DNA of 64,000 nucleotides from Rhizobium lentis (GTDB taxonomy: Bacteria > Pseudomonadota > Alphaproteobacteria > Rhizobiales > Rhizobiaceae): the NCBI RefSeq assembly GCF_014200175.1, contig NZ_JACHBD010000016.1, positions 1 through 64,000 on the forward strand, written 5' to 3'. Position numbers and translations under genes: made by a program. Below, piece by piece: positions 38,307 through 45,950 of this stretch (the stretch's first letter is position 1; each line of letters opens with the position of its first letter). Below the pieces are notes generated by a model. That model made no database searches, was not told where the DNA came from, and saw nothing but the letters and a program-made list of their open reading frames with translations.

Positions 38307-38722
38307 CAGATTTTGTCCTTCACAACATCAACGTCGCGGCGAAGCGAGGTCGCAGTACGATCCAGTGTCATGTTATTGGCGCGAAGCGCGGCGAGGCCCC
38401 GGGAGACCAATGCCCAGGCGATGCCGGCAATGATGATGCCGACGATCAGAGAGGCGAGCGCACTGGCAGTGGTTTGGGTAAAACCCTGTGTCACGAGGAA
38501 GGCCGCGAGACCGCCGACAAGGGCACTCAGCAAGACGCCGACCGCCCCGATCGCCAGAACCACTCCAACTAGGAGAATTTCCACGCCGCTGAGCGCCTGC
38601 GAAAGTTTTTCCGAAGCCTCCGCCTTGGCAAGATCGATTTCCTTGCGGAGCAGGCCCGTGACGTCACCAACGAGGCCACTGACGAGCTCGGAGAGGGGTG
38701 TGTTCTCTGAAGATTTAGCCAT
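38306..38722 (-). CDS. YqjE-like (phage-holin family) membrane protein
   Basis: A 138-residue protein with the pattern of YqjE/DUF1469: a helix with LLRKEIDLAKAEASEKL, then two membrane helices (GVEILLVGVVLAIGAVGVLL and ASLIVGIIIAGIAWALVS). It probably sits in the inner membrane; relatives are found in stress-induced operons with YqjD-like proteins. It overlaps the upstream gene by eight bases and the downstream one by ATGA. Confidence 0.85.
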   Translation of the reverse strand: MAKSSENTPLSELVSGLVGDVTGLLRKEIDLAKAEASEKLSQALSGVEILLVGVVLAIGAVGVLLSALVGGLAAFLVTQGFTQTTASALASLIVGIIIAGIAWALVSRGLAALRANNMTLDRTATSLRRDVDVVKDKI

Positions 38723-39281
38723 AGTTTTCGCCTCCGGTCGTTGCGATGCCGGGGCGAAGGCCAATCGATGGTTCGCGCGGCGCGGCAGCTGTTTGCCTTT
38801 TCGCGGAGGCTGTCAGGAAGCGGCTCGCGGCCAGGCCTGCAAGTGCGGCTATCCCGAGAAAGGCGAGCGGTTGCCTGCGCCCGAAATCCTCGGCCATGGT
38901 CGCGATTTCGCCGATGTCCTTGCCTTCCATCCGCCGAGCGACGGTCTGCACGCTCCGCCCGATTTGCCTGGCGTATCGCCCGACCTCCGCCTGGCCGGAG
39001 CTTTCCATTTCGGCGCCCGCTTTCTCAAGTGCCGTTGCAACGCCGCCGACCTGGCGAGCAGCGAAGCTGGTGCGTTCGGAAATGACCTCCTTGACCTTCT
39101 CGACGGCAGTGTCGGCGCCTTCCTTGATTGTTTCCTTGGCGGCGGAAACATCTTCGCTCACCTTCGCTTCCAGATCGGAAATGGACGTGCGCGTCCCCGG
39201 CGAAGAACCCAAACCAGGGGATGAGGACGGTGTCTGCGCCGATGCGCTTCTTCCTGCCGGATCTGTGAAATCGTTTTGCAT
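38715..39281 (-). CDS. Nutrient-deprivation-induced-like membrane-associated protein
   Basis: A 188-residue protein with a disordered Ser/Pro-rich N terminus, a long charged coiled-coil-like part (DVSAAKETIKEGADTAVEKV, then KAGAEMESSGQAEVGRYARQ), and a C-terminal hydrophobic stretch (PLAFLGIAALAGLAASRFL). This matches rhizobial proteins annotated as nutrient deprivation-induced. It is the first gene of the operon with the YqjE-like and DUF3618 genes, both of which overlap in series. Confidence 0.8.
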   Translation of the reverse strand: MQNDFTDPAGRSASAQTPSSSPGLGSSPGTRTSISDLEAKVSEDVSAAKETIKEGADTAVEKVKEVISERTSFAARQVGGVATALEKAGAEMESSGQAEVGRYARQIGRSVQTVARRMEGKDIGEIATMAEDFGRRQPLAFLGIAALAGLAASRFLTASAKRQTAAAPREPSIGLRPGIATTGGENYG

Positions 39282-39398
39282 GTCTAACCTCCCATGTCGT
39301 GGCAGCGACTGCCGCGGCCCCGAACCACAGGTTCCCGGCTTTGTTCCCCGAACGCGCTTCGAACGTTCCTCTTCGGCCCATGATGAGATGATGGGGGC

Positions 39399-40517
39399 TC
39401 ACAACTGCGCCTCGGCTCCTTGTTGATCTTTGGCAGGCGTGACAATAGACGCTGCGACGTAACGCTCCTCCCTGTCGCCATCGTTGAAGTAGTAGACAGC
39501 GAGCAGGGATCCATCGCCGCGTTTTGCGATTCTGGGATAACCGAGATCAGCCGTGCCGGCGTCGCTCCGGATGACCTTCTCGGCGCCCCATGTCTGGCCG
39601 TCATCGAAACTCACGCGCATCCTCATACCAAATGGCGGATCACGGTAGCCGTAGACGACGAGAAGCATGCCTTCGATCCGTCCGAGCGCTGGCGGATTGC
39701 CATTGCTGCCCGTGTCGTCGACGACGCAGCCTTTCCGCGTCCAGGTCTTCCCTTCGTCGTGGGAGGTGAAGGCTTCTATCCAACCCTTGCCACCGCCCCT
39801 CCCCATGCAGCGCGTCAAGGTCAGCACGGCGCCACCGGAAAGTGCCGTCGAGGCCGGCATGATCGAATAGCCCTCAGGTTCTGGGCCGACAAAGCCTTGA
39901 AGGACGAAGCTGCGCCCGCCGTCCGCGGTGCGCGCACAGAACACTCTGCCTTCCGCACCGTCCTCTTTGGAGGTGCTGAGCATGAAGAGCGCATGGTCTC
40001 TGCCAAGAGGAACGATATCGGTGCGCGCCGAGATCGGAAGATGCAAGCCGATGAAACGATATGGACCTTGCCATGTCAGGCATCGATCCCGGCTGACATA
40101 GAACCAGCTGACAGCATCGCCCTGTACATCGGTTCTGGCGCACATCACGATCGTCCCGGGATCGAGAAAGTCTATGGGTTCATCCAGAACGCAGAGGTCA
40201 TCACGGACCGACAGATGGGGACGAATCTTGAGATCGGCGTTCAGGTGCTCGTCGGCCGAAAGCGAGAGCCCACCCGGCACGCGGCCGCAGAACGGCTCGC
40301 CCATCCATGTCAGTCCGCCGTCCAGGCTGCGTGCCTGCCAGGGGACGAATGGATAATCACGGTCCAGTTCGTGCAACTCCCCCTTGGCTCCGAGTTTGCC
40401 GCGCGCGAAGACGACGACCATTTCGTCAGCCCAGGACCAGAGACCATAATTTGCCGGCCAGGCTGCGAACTCACCCTCTCTGCGGTAGATTTCAAGATGC
40501 CGGAATTGCGTGTCCAT
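39399..40517 (-). CDS. Sialidase-like (exo-alpha-sialidase/BNR-repeat) protein
   Basis: A 372-residue protein with five Asp-box (S-x-D-x-G-x-T-W) variants, for example SLDGGLTWMGE, SRDRCLTWQGP, TADGGRSFVL, SHDEGKTWTRKG and SFDDGQTWGAE, spaced as in a six-bladed beta-propeller. No signal peptide is seen. Bacterial relatives include sialidases and other glycosidases, but sugar specificity cannot be read from sequence. It follows the 100-residue gene at 40533 by 15 bases, probably in one operon. Confidence 0.8.
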   Translation of the reverse strand: MDTQFRHLEIYRREGEFAAWPANYGLWSWADEMVVVFARGKLGAKGELHELDRDYPFVPWQARSLDGGLTWMGEPFCGRVPGGLSLSADEHLNADLKIRPHLSVRDDLCVLDEPIDFLDPGTIVMCARTDVQGDAVSWFYVSRDRCLTWQGPYRFIGLHLPISARTDIVPLGRDHALFMLSTSKEDGAEGRVFCARTADGGRSFVLQGFVGPEPEGYSIMPASTALSGGAVLTLTRCMGRGGGKGWIEAFTSHDEGKTWTRKGCVVDDTGSNGNPPALGRIEGMLLVVYGYRDPPFGMRMRVSFDDGQTWGAEKVIRSDAGTADLGYPRIAKRGDGSLLAVYYFNDGDREERYVAASIVTPAKDQQGAEAQL

Positions 40518-40532
40518 GGGGGCTTCCAGCGG

Positions 40533-40835
40533 TCAGAGCGTTTCGACCGGAAGTGCCCGCACGAGCAGTTCATCCTGCCGGAGCAACTCTTCGAGTTTGC
40601 GCCGGTATTGGCGCCACCAGGCCCGGTCGAGACTGTTCACCATCACTTCGATCACGATGACGGTATCTTCTTCGGTGCCCTCATCATTGGACCAAAGCCC
40701 CTTTGCGGGGGAATTCAGATATGCCGTCACTCCGCCATGGCGCTCCGTCATCTCGCGCTGAATTGTCGCGATAATGTCTGCGAAGTCGACCGCCGCCCGC
40801 GGCGCTGCCGGAATAAACAACTGTATCAAATGCAT
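40533..40835 (-). CDS. Hypothetical 100-residue protein
   Basis: A 100-residue soluble protein, MHLIQLFIPAAPRAAVDF at its start and ELLRQDELLVRALPVETL at its end, with alternating strands and helices like a small ferredoxin-like or dimeric barrel domain. It resembles none I can name. ATG at 40835 is preceded by GAGGAGA; an upstream frame to 41072 has no family content. It is the first gene of a two-gene operon with the sialidase-like protein. Confidence 0.65.
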   Translation of the reverse strand: MHLIQLFIPAAPRAAVDFADIIATIQREMTERHGGVTAYLNSPAKGLWSNDEGTEEDTVIVIEVMVNSLDRAWWRQYRRKLEELLRQDELLVRALPVETL

Positions 40836-41137
40836 GTGGAATTCTCCTCGTTTCGCAAACTTCGCAGGTCTGACGAGGTTCCGGCCCGGCTCGAAATCTG
40901 TGCGATGGCATGGTGTCGGCTCCGCCGGCGAATTCGCGGATATCCGTCGGAGGACAAGGAAAGCGGCAACAGGCGGTGGTCGCCGTCGTGCAAGGTGCAC
41001 CGAGCTGCGGTGGCGAGCGCAGACGCAAGGTGCCGTCATAGGGCTGTTCAAACACCGGGCATCGCTTTTCACTCAACCCCGGAGACAGATACAAATTAGT
41101 CTTGACTCATCAATTAGTGCAGGCTATTGATTTTCTC
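40836..41137. other. Intergenic region before the ArsR modules
   Basis: About 300 bases of divergent upstream region for the hypothetical gene and the first ArsR gene. Near the ArsR start the words AATTAGT occur twice in direct orientation (41093-41099 and 41113-41119), a possible operator. No other feature is supported. Confidence 0.4.
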
Positions 41138-41467
41138 ATGATCCAGACCGCTTCCATCGACGCCGTCATGCGCGCCCTTGCCGACCCCACCCGGCGGGCC
41201 GTGTTCGAGCAGATCGTCAACTCCGATGAGATCACCGTCGTCGAGTTGACGCGGGCGAGCCACGTGACGCAGGGCGCCGTCTCGCAGCATCTCAAGGCGC
41301 TGAAGCAGGCGGGCCTGGTTACGGAGCGCCCTGAAGGGCGCAAGGTCTATTACCGCGCCGAGCCCGAGGGACTTGCGCCGCTTGTCGATTGGATGAGCCA
41401 TTACGGCCTCTTCTGGCGCGACCGCTTTACCAATCTCAGAACATTGCTGAAGGAAATCGATCCATGA
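41138..41467 (+). CDS. ArsR-family regulator (module 1)
   Basis: A 109-residue winged-helix regulator of the ArsR/SmtB class: MRALADPTRRAVFEQIVNSD and the recognition helix in VTQGAVSQHLKALKQAGLV, then RPEGRKVYYRAEPEG. The cysteine-rich metal site of classical ArsR is absent, so it is the non-metal subtype typically paired with SRPBCC/AHSA1 proteins. The stop overlaps the next ATG (ATGA). ATG 41138 is chosen by family N terminus; 41102 TTG is a longer alternative. Confidence 0.88.
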   Translation: MIQTASIDAVMRALADPTRRAVFEQIVNSDEITVVELTRASHVTQGAVSQHLKALKQAGLVTERPEGRKVYYRAEPEGLAPLVDWMSHYGLFWRDRFTNLRTLLKEIDP

Positions 41468-41928
41468 ACGACGCAGCATTGAAGCCCGACACGCACGAGA
41501 TCGTCGTCGACGAGGTTTTCCCGCATCAGCCGGAAACGATCTGGAAAACGCTAACCACGGCCGAGCTGATGGGCCGCTGGCTGATGATGCCTGAAGGATT
41601 CGAGCCGATCGAGGGCAAGCGCTTCACCTATCAGACGACGCCGGCCGGCGGCTGGGATGGCACCATTCACTGTGAGGTGCTGGAGGTGAAGCCGAACGAG
41701 CGTCTCTCCTATGCCTGGAAAGGCGGGCATGCGGACAATACCGGCTACGGCTCGCCGCTCGATACCGTCGTCACTTTCATCCTTTCCAGAGCCGAAAACG
41801 GCACCCGGCTGCGCCTCGTCCATTCCGGCTTCGTGCTGCCGAAAAACGAAACCGCCTTCCAGAAGATGGGCGAAGGCTGGAAAAAGGTCGTGAAGAATAT
41901 CGGCGCCCTCGCCAGCGGCGAGGACTGA
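41464..41928 (+). CDS. SRPBCC (AHSA1-like) protein (module 1)
   Basis: A 154-residue START-like/AHSA1 protein that should bind a hydrophobic ligand in a helix-grip fold. The N-terminal EVFPHQPETIWKTLTTAELM and the C-terminal helix MGEGWKKVVKNIGALAS are typical. Ligand unknown. It starts inside the ArsR stop codon and is translationally coupled, so that regulator probably controls it. Confidence 0.88.
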   Translation: MNDAALKPDTHEIVVDEVFPHQPETIWKTLTTAELMGRWLMMPEGFEPIEGKRFTYQTTPAGGWDGTIHCEVLEVKPNERLSYAWKGGHADNTGYGSPLDTVVTFILSRAENGTRLRLVHSGFVLPKNETAFQKMGEGWKKVVKNIGALASGED

Positions 41929-41972
41929 GCCGGCTTGAAAGCCGTATTCCCCAACAACATCAGGAGAAAGCA

Positions 41973-42389
41973 ATGAGCGAGCCCTATACCGGTGGCTGCG
42001 CCTGCGGCGCCATCCATTACGAGATCTCGGCCGAGCCGATTGCGATGAACGACTGCCAGTGCCGCGATTGCCAGCGGACGAGCGGCACCGGCCACGGATC
42101 CTATCTGACCTTTCCAAGCCGGCAGGCGGTGAAGCTCGAAGGCGAGGCCAGCCACTGGCAGATGGTCGCCGACAACGGCAACGTCAAGACACGCGGCTTC
42201 TGCCCCGCCTGCGGCGCGCCTGTCTATCTAACCTTCTCCTATATGCCGGATTTCTTCACCATCCACGCCGCCAGTCTCGACGAGCCCGAGCGCTACCGGC
42301 CTGACATGGCGACCTACACCATGCGCGGCCAGGCTTGGGACCGGCTCGACCCTGATGTGGCGAAATTCGAAAAGATGCCGCCGATGTGA
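41973..42389 (+). CDS. GFA-family (glutathione-dependent formaldehyde-activating-like) protein
   Basis: A 138-residue zinc protein of the GFA type with CACGAIHYEISAEP, then NDCQCRDCQRTSG (the CxC and CxxC metal ligands) and FCPACGAPVYL (CxxC). GFA was first described as accelerating formaldehyde-glutathione adduct formation, but many members have unknown substrates. RBS AGGAGAA precedes the ATG. It sits between ArsR-SRPBCC modules 1 and 2, close to a GST. Confidence 0.9.
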   Translation: MSEPYTGGCACGAIHYEISAEPIAMNDCQCRDCQRTSGTGHGSYLTFPSRQAVKLEGEASHWQMVADNGNVKTRGFCPACGAPVYLTFSYMPDFFTIHAASLDEPERYRPDMATYTMRGQAWDRLDPDVAKFEKMPPM

Positions 42390-42400
42390 GGCTCGGGCAG

Positions 42401-42420
42401 CGCCCGCGACAAAGCGGGCG
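42401..42420 (+). terminator. Hairpin after the GFA gene
   Basis: Arms CGCCCGC and GCGGGCG flank a six-base loop 12 bases after the stop. No T-run follows; weak terminator candidate. Confidence 0.4.
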
Positions 42421-42477
42421 GGCCTGTTGCTACCCTGCGGAAATTGCCTTTGACATTTCTCAGGGATGAATATATCC

Positions 42478-42489
42478 ATATAGCTATAT
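42478..42489. promoter_or_regulatory. Palindrome upstream of the second ArsR gene
   Basis: A perfect 12-base palindrome ATATAGCTATAT lies 16 bases before the ArsR start, within an AT-rich stretch with further ATATAT words (42470 and 42492 onwards). It is a good position for ArsR autoregulation. Confidence 0.5.
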
Positions 42490-42505
42490 AGCCAAATGGT
42501 GATAT

Positions 42506-42838
42506 ATGGATGACAAGCTCGATGCCATTTTTTCCGCACTCGCCGACCCCACGAGGCGAGCCATTCTTGCGCGGCTTGCGACGGGCAAGGCGACCGTGGC
42601 CGAACTCGCTGATCCCTTCGAGTTGTCTCAGCCCGCTATTTCAAAGCATCTCAAGGTTCTGGAACAGGCCGGGTTGATCCGCTCCGGCCGGGAAGCGAAT
42701 GCGCGTCCGCGCGTCCTCGAGCCGGCCGCGCTGAAGACGATCGCGGATTGGATCGCCGATTACAGACGCTTCTGGGACCAAAGCTTCGATCGTCTCGATG
42801 ACTATCTGTCCAAGGTACAAGGATACGAAAATGACTAA
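42506..42838 (+). CDS. ArsR-family regulator (module 2)
   Basis: A 110-residue ArsR-type regulator: LADPTRRAILARLATGKATV, recognition helix LSQPAISKHLKVLEQAGLI, and REANARPRVLEPAALKTIADW. It again lacks metal-binding cysteines. It overlaps the next SRPBCC gene by eight bases. It resembles module 1 in layout but the proteins are not recent copies of each other. Confidence 0.9.
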   Translation: MDDKLDAIFSALADPTRRAILARLATGKATVAELADPFELSQPAISKHLKVLEQAGLIRSGREANARPRVLEPAALKTIADWIADYRRFWDQSFDRLDDYLSKVQGYEND

Positions 42839-43316
42839 TCCGGAGACCGACCCCGACCACACCCGCGACCTGGTTATTGTCCGGAGGTTTGATGCCCCAT
42901 GCGATCTCGTTTTCAGGGCATGGACCGACCCGGAAGCCATGGCCCAATGGTGCGGTCCTCACGGTTTTAAGGCGGTGGGCGACAGACTTGAAGCTTGGCC
43001 CGGCGGCAGACACCGCGCCTGCCTGATCGCGCCGGATGGAGAGGAGCATTGGGTGGGTGGAAAATATCTGGAGGTCGAGCCGCCGCACAGGCTTGTCTTC
43101 ACCCATGCCTGGGAGCGCGGAACCGGTGAGACCAGTCCCGAAACGATCGTCACCATCACCTTCAGGGAAAGTGACGGCGGCACGGAAATGACCTTTCGCC
43201 AAAGTGGGTTTGAGAGCGCATCGTCGCTTGAGGGACATGAAGCCGGCTGGTCGCAAAGCTTCGAGCGGTTGAGCCTTTTTCTTCGAACCGAATCCAAGGG
43301 GACGAACCATGCATAA
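42831..43316 (+). CDS. SRPBCC (AHSA1-like) protein (module 2)
   Basis: A 161-residue AHSA1/START-like protein with VIVRRFDAPCDLVFRAWTDP, WCGPHGFK and EGHEAGWSQSFERLSLFL, the standard family signatures. Overlap with ArsR upstream and with the GST gene downstream by eight bases points to a tightly coupled operon ArsR-SRPBCC-GST. Confidence 0.9.
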   Translation: MTNPETDPDHTRDLVIVRRFDAPCDLVFRAWTDPEAMAQWCGPHGFKAVGDRLEAWPGGRHRACLIAPDGEEHWVGGKYLEVEPPHRLVFTHAWERGTGETSPETIVTITFRESDGGTEMTFRQSGFESASSLEGHEAGWSQSFERLSLFLRTESKGTNHA

Positions 43317-43929
43317 GGCGGCGATGAAGCTTTACTATTGCGAGACGCTCAATCCCCGGAAGGCCTGCGCCGCGGCTCGCTTTCTGAAGGCAGACGTCGA
43401 GTTCTTCCGGGTTGACCTGGCAAGCGGTGAACAACGCACCGCAGAATTCCTGGCGCTTAACCCGAACGGCAAAGTCCCGGTGCTGCAGGATGATGCCGGA
43501 ACCTTGTGGGAAGCGAATGCCATCATGTGCAGGCTGTCCGACAGCGTCGCATCGGATTTCTGGCCGCATGACCGCCGGCAGATCGACGTGCTGCGCTGGT
43601 TGAGCTGGGATGCCAGTTATTTTACCCGGCACGGGGCAACGCTGTGGTTTGAAACCCTGATCAAGCCATTGTTCGGCGGGAAGCCGGACGCGGCGGTTAT
43701 CGAAGAGGCAAAGGCGGCTTTTCGGCTCCACGCTCGCGTGCTCGACGGTCATCTGGCCACCAACAGCGTCGCCGTCGGGGAGACACTGACCGTGGCGGAC
43801 TTCGCACTGGCCGCCGCACTTCCTTATGCAGCCGCTGCCGAGATTCCACTCGCCGAGTTTCGGCATATCCGAACCTGGTACGAACGGCTTGAAGAACTGG
43901 ATGCGTGGCGAAACCCTTTCCCAGCTTGA
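43309..43929 (+). CDS. Glutathione S-transferase
   Basis: A 206-residue GST-fold protein. The N-terminal thioredoxin-like domain has KLYYCETLNPRKACAAARFL and the cis-proline segment GKVPVL. The helical C-terminal domain includes TVADFALAAALPYAAAAEIP. The catalytic Ser/Tyr/Cys position reads NPRKA, so activity class is uncertain. Its 3' end, from about codon 160, is partly repeated at 47558-47654. Confidence 0.88.
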   Translation: MHKAAMKLYYCETLNPRKACAAARFLKADVEFFRVDLASGEQRTAEFLALNPNGKVPVLQDDAGTLWEANAIMCRLSDSVASDFWPHDRRQIDVLRWLSWDASYFTRHGATLWFETLIKPLFGGKPDAAVIEEAKAAFRLHARVLDGHLATNSVAVGETLTVADFALAAALPYAAAAEIPLAEFRHIRTWYERLEELDAWRNPFPA

Positions 43930-44174
43930 GAAGCTGATGGTACCGCTTCGCCGCCGACTGGTTGAGCTGCGGCGCACAGGCCGTGCTGACGATCAACAGG
44001 ACGGCATCGCCTTGTATGGGGAGGGCCGATCTCTCGTGAGGACGATTGTCGCGTCTCGACCCTCTTCAAATAGGAACGCACATGCCTATATTGCCGCTAC
44101 GCTGAGCACATCACGCGGGGTTGGGTTTGCTGCAAAGCGTTCTGGGCGTTGCCAACCAGCGGGGATAGTCTGTC

Positions 44175-44987
44175 GTGAGCGCTACAAGGTACCTGCTGAT
44201 CTTGCCGCTGATGGCGGTCATCGCCTACATGGCGCTCGTGGGCCTGATCTATTTTTCTCAGCGATCCCTGCTCTATCCCGGAGCCGGCGCCGCACCTCTG
44301 CCGGAGCCCGCGAACTGGGGCGAGACGATCCACATCAAGACGCCCGACGGGGAAATCCTGCAGGCACTCTACAGCCAGGGCGACAGCGACAAGCCCTGCG
44401 TGCTGCTGTTTTTCGGAAACGGTGACCGCGTTGACAATTACGCGTTTCTCGCACAGGCGCTGGCCGCGCGGGGGATTGGATTGCTGGCGATTTCCTATCG
44501 CGGCTATCCCGGATCGACCGGCTCACCCAGCGAGCAAGGGCTGCTGACAGACGGCATCGCCGCGTTCGACTGGCTTTCGGCACAGACCAAAAGCGGGATC
44601 GTTGTGCTCGGCCGCTCACTTGGCACCGGCGTTGCGGTGAACACGGCCGGGCAGAGGCCGGCCGTGGGCCTCGTTCTCGTGTCTCCGTACCTGTCGGTTC
44701 TCTCGGTTGCGCAGATGCATTATCCGTTCCTTCCGGTCGAGTTTCTCCTCAAGGATCCCTTCCGCTCGGACCTCAACATAGCCAAAGTGAGACAACCGAA
44801 GTTGTTCCTCCACGGCCGACTCGATGACAGCATCCCGCTTTCCTCAGGGCAGGCCTTGTTCCACCTCGCACCCGAGCCCAAGCAGATGTTGATCTATGAC
44901 CGTGCCGGTCACAACGACATCTTCAACGATGGCATGGTCGGCGACGTGATCGGTTTTGTGGAAGCGGTGAAAGCAAACGGGCCTTGA
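44175..44987 (+). CDS. Membrane-anchored alpha/beta hydrolase
   Basis: A 270-residue hydrolase with one N-terminal membrane helix (LLILPLMAVIAYMALVGLIY) and the lid-less alpha/beta fold. Segments include LLFFGNGDRVDNY, the nucleophile serine in VLGRSLGTGVAV, LHGRLDDSIPL for the acid and YDRAGHNDIFN for the histidine. It resembles ABHD13-type hydrolases. GTG start at 44175. No neighbour suggests a substrate. Confidence 0.85.
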   Translation: MSATRYLLILPLMAVIAYMALVGLIYFSQRSLLYPGAGAAPLPEPANWGETIHIKTPDGEILQALYSQGDSDKPCVLLFFGNGDRVDNYAFLAQALAARGIGLLAISYRGYPGSTGSPSEQGLLTDGIAAFDWLSAQTKSGIVVLGRSLGTGVAVNTAGQRPAVGLVLVSPYLSVLSVAQMHYPFLPVEFLLKDPFRSDLNIAKVRQPKLFLHGRLDDSIPLSSGQALFHLAPEPKQMLIYDRAGHNDIFNDGMVGDVIGFVEAVKANGP

Positions 44988-45019
44988 ATCCGGCACGGAA
45001 CGCGATCCGAGGGCGAGGA

Positions 45020-45364
45020 TCATCGCAGTGCGACGGGTTCCGCTTCGAATCCGTAAGCTCGTTGAACGAGCGCGACACGGATTTCATAACGCGTATACCA
45101 GTCGGCCCGGCCCCGGCGTTGCGCTTCGACGTGATCGACAACCGCTTTCCATGCCCGGATGCTTTCCTCGTCCCGCCAATAAGAGTTGATGATGCCGAAT
45201 CCGTCGGCACGGCGGGCGCTTTCGAAACCCAGAAATCCGGGCTGCTGTTTTGCCAGCTCCACCATCGCAGCGCCGACGTCACCATAGCCATGTTCGACCT
45301 CGGTTCGATGCGATGAGAAGCAGACGACGTAATAGGGTGGTGCAGGTAAGCTCGCGATAGACAT
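45020..45364 (-). CDS. ABM-type (antibiotic biosynthesis monooxygenase) protein
   Basis: A 114-residue dimeric alpha/beta-barrel domain: PPYYVVCFSSHRTEVEHGYG, AKQQPGFLGFESARRADG and SYWRDEESIRAWKAVVDHVE are typical of the ABM family, whose members oxidise aromatic polyketides or degrade haem. It could also be a stress protein. It lies between the hydrolase and the cupin, on the opposite strand to the hydrolase. Confidence 0.8.
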   Translation of the reverse strand: MSIASLPAPPYYVVCFSSHRTEVEHGYGDVGAAMVELAKQQPGFLGFESARRADGFGIINSYWRDEESIRAWKAVVDHVEAQRRGRADWYTRYEIRVALVQRAYGFEAEPVALR

Positions 45365-45478
45365 GCCAACCCCTCATTGCCGACAGACAAAGATCTTTGC
45401 AACCATCCGCCGTGCGGTCAATCCCGCAACGTCAAACCCACCAGGCCAGCCGAGGGAAGCATCACGTCACCCTGCGTC

Positions 45479-45904
45479 TTACAAATGGGCCGGCCGTTCA
45501 GGGGGATAAGTGACATAGGCGGTGAATGCGCCTTCCTCATGCGAGCGGATCGTCACGGTCTCGCCCTTCGGCATGTAGACGATCTCACCCGGCCCGGCAC
45601 TCACCGTCCCGGCCTCCGTCGAAACCGAAAGCCGCTCTTCCAGAACGATCATGACGTCGTCGACCGCCATCGCTTCGGTCAGGCTCTGGCCGCGGGCGTA
45701 GCGCCCGTAACCGATGGTGATCGGCCCGCCATGCCGCTCGTCGATGAGATTGCCGACGAAGATGTCGGCCTCCTGCCGGGGGGAACGCTCCAACGCGACG
45801 TCGGCTTTGGTGATTTCCGGATTTTCATTCGTCTTCCTCCATGCCTGCTGCAGAGTTAGAGCGGAGAAAGGGCGCGCCAAGACGGATGAGCTCTCTTGCG
45901 CCAT
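45479..45904 (-). CDS. EutQ-like cupin
   Basis: A 141-residue cupin related to ethanolamine-utilisation EutQ. The strands DVMIVLEERLSVSTEAG and GPGEIVYMPKGETVTIRSHE match the conserved barrel, and the C terminus AYVTYPPERPAHL matches the family. EutQ proteins act as acetate kinases in some species, but here there are no other eut genes. Its upstream region is the start of the RIME-like array. Confidence 0.75.
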   Translation of the reverse strand: MAQESSSVLARPFSALTLQQAWRKTNENPEITKADVALERSPRQEADIFVGNLIDERHGGPITIGYGRYARGQSLTEAMAVDDVMIVLEERLSVSTEAGTVSAGPGEIVYMPKGETVTIRSHEEGAFTAYVTYPPERPAHL

Positions 45905-45950
45905 GCGCGTCTCTGGCCGCGCGTTCGGCGAAATCGCAGCTCTCTAACCT

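Noticed and set aside
39420-41099. 559-codon plus-strand ORF
   Set aside because: Antisense shadow of the sialidase-like gene and its neighbour; the minus strand has Asp-box motifs.
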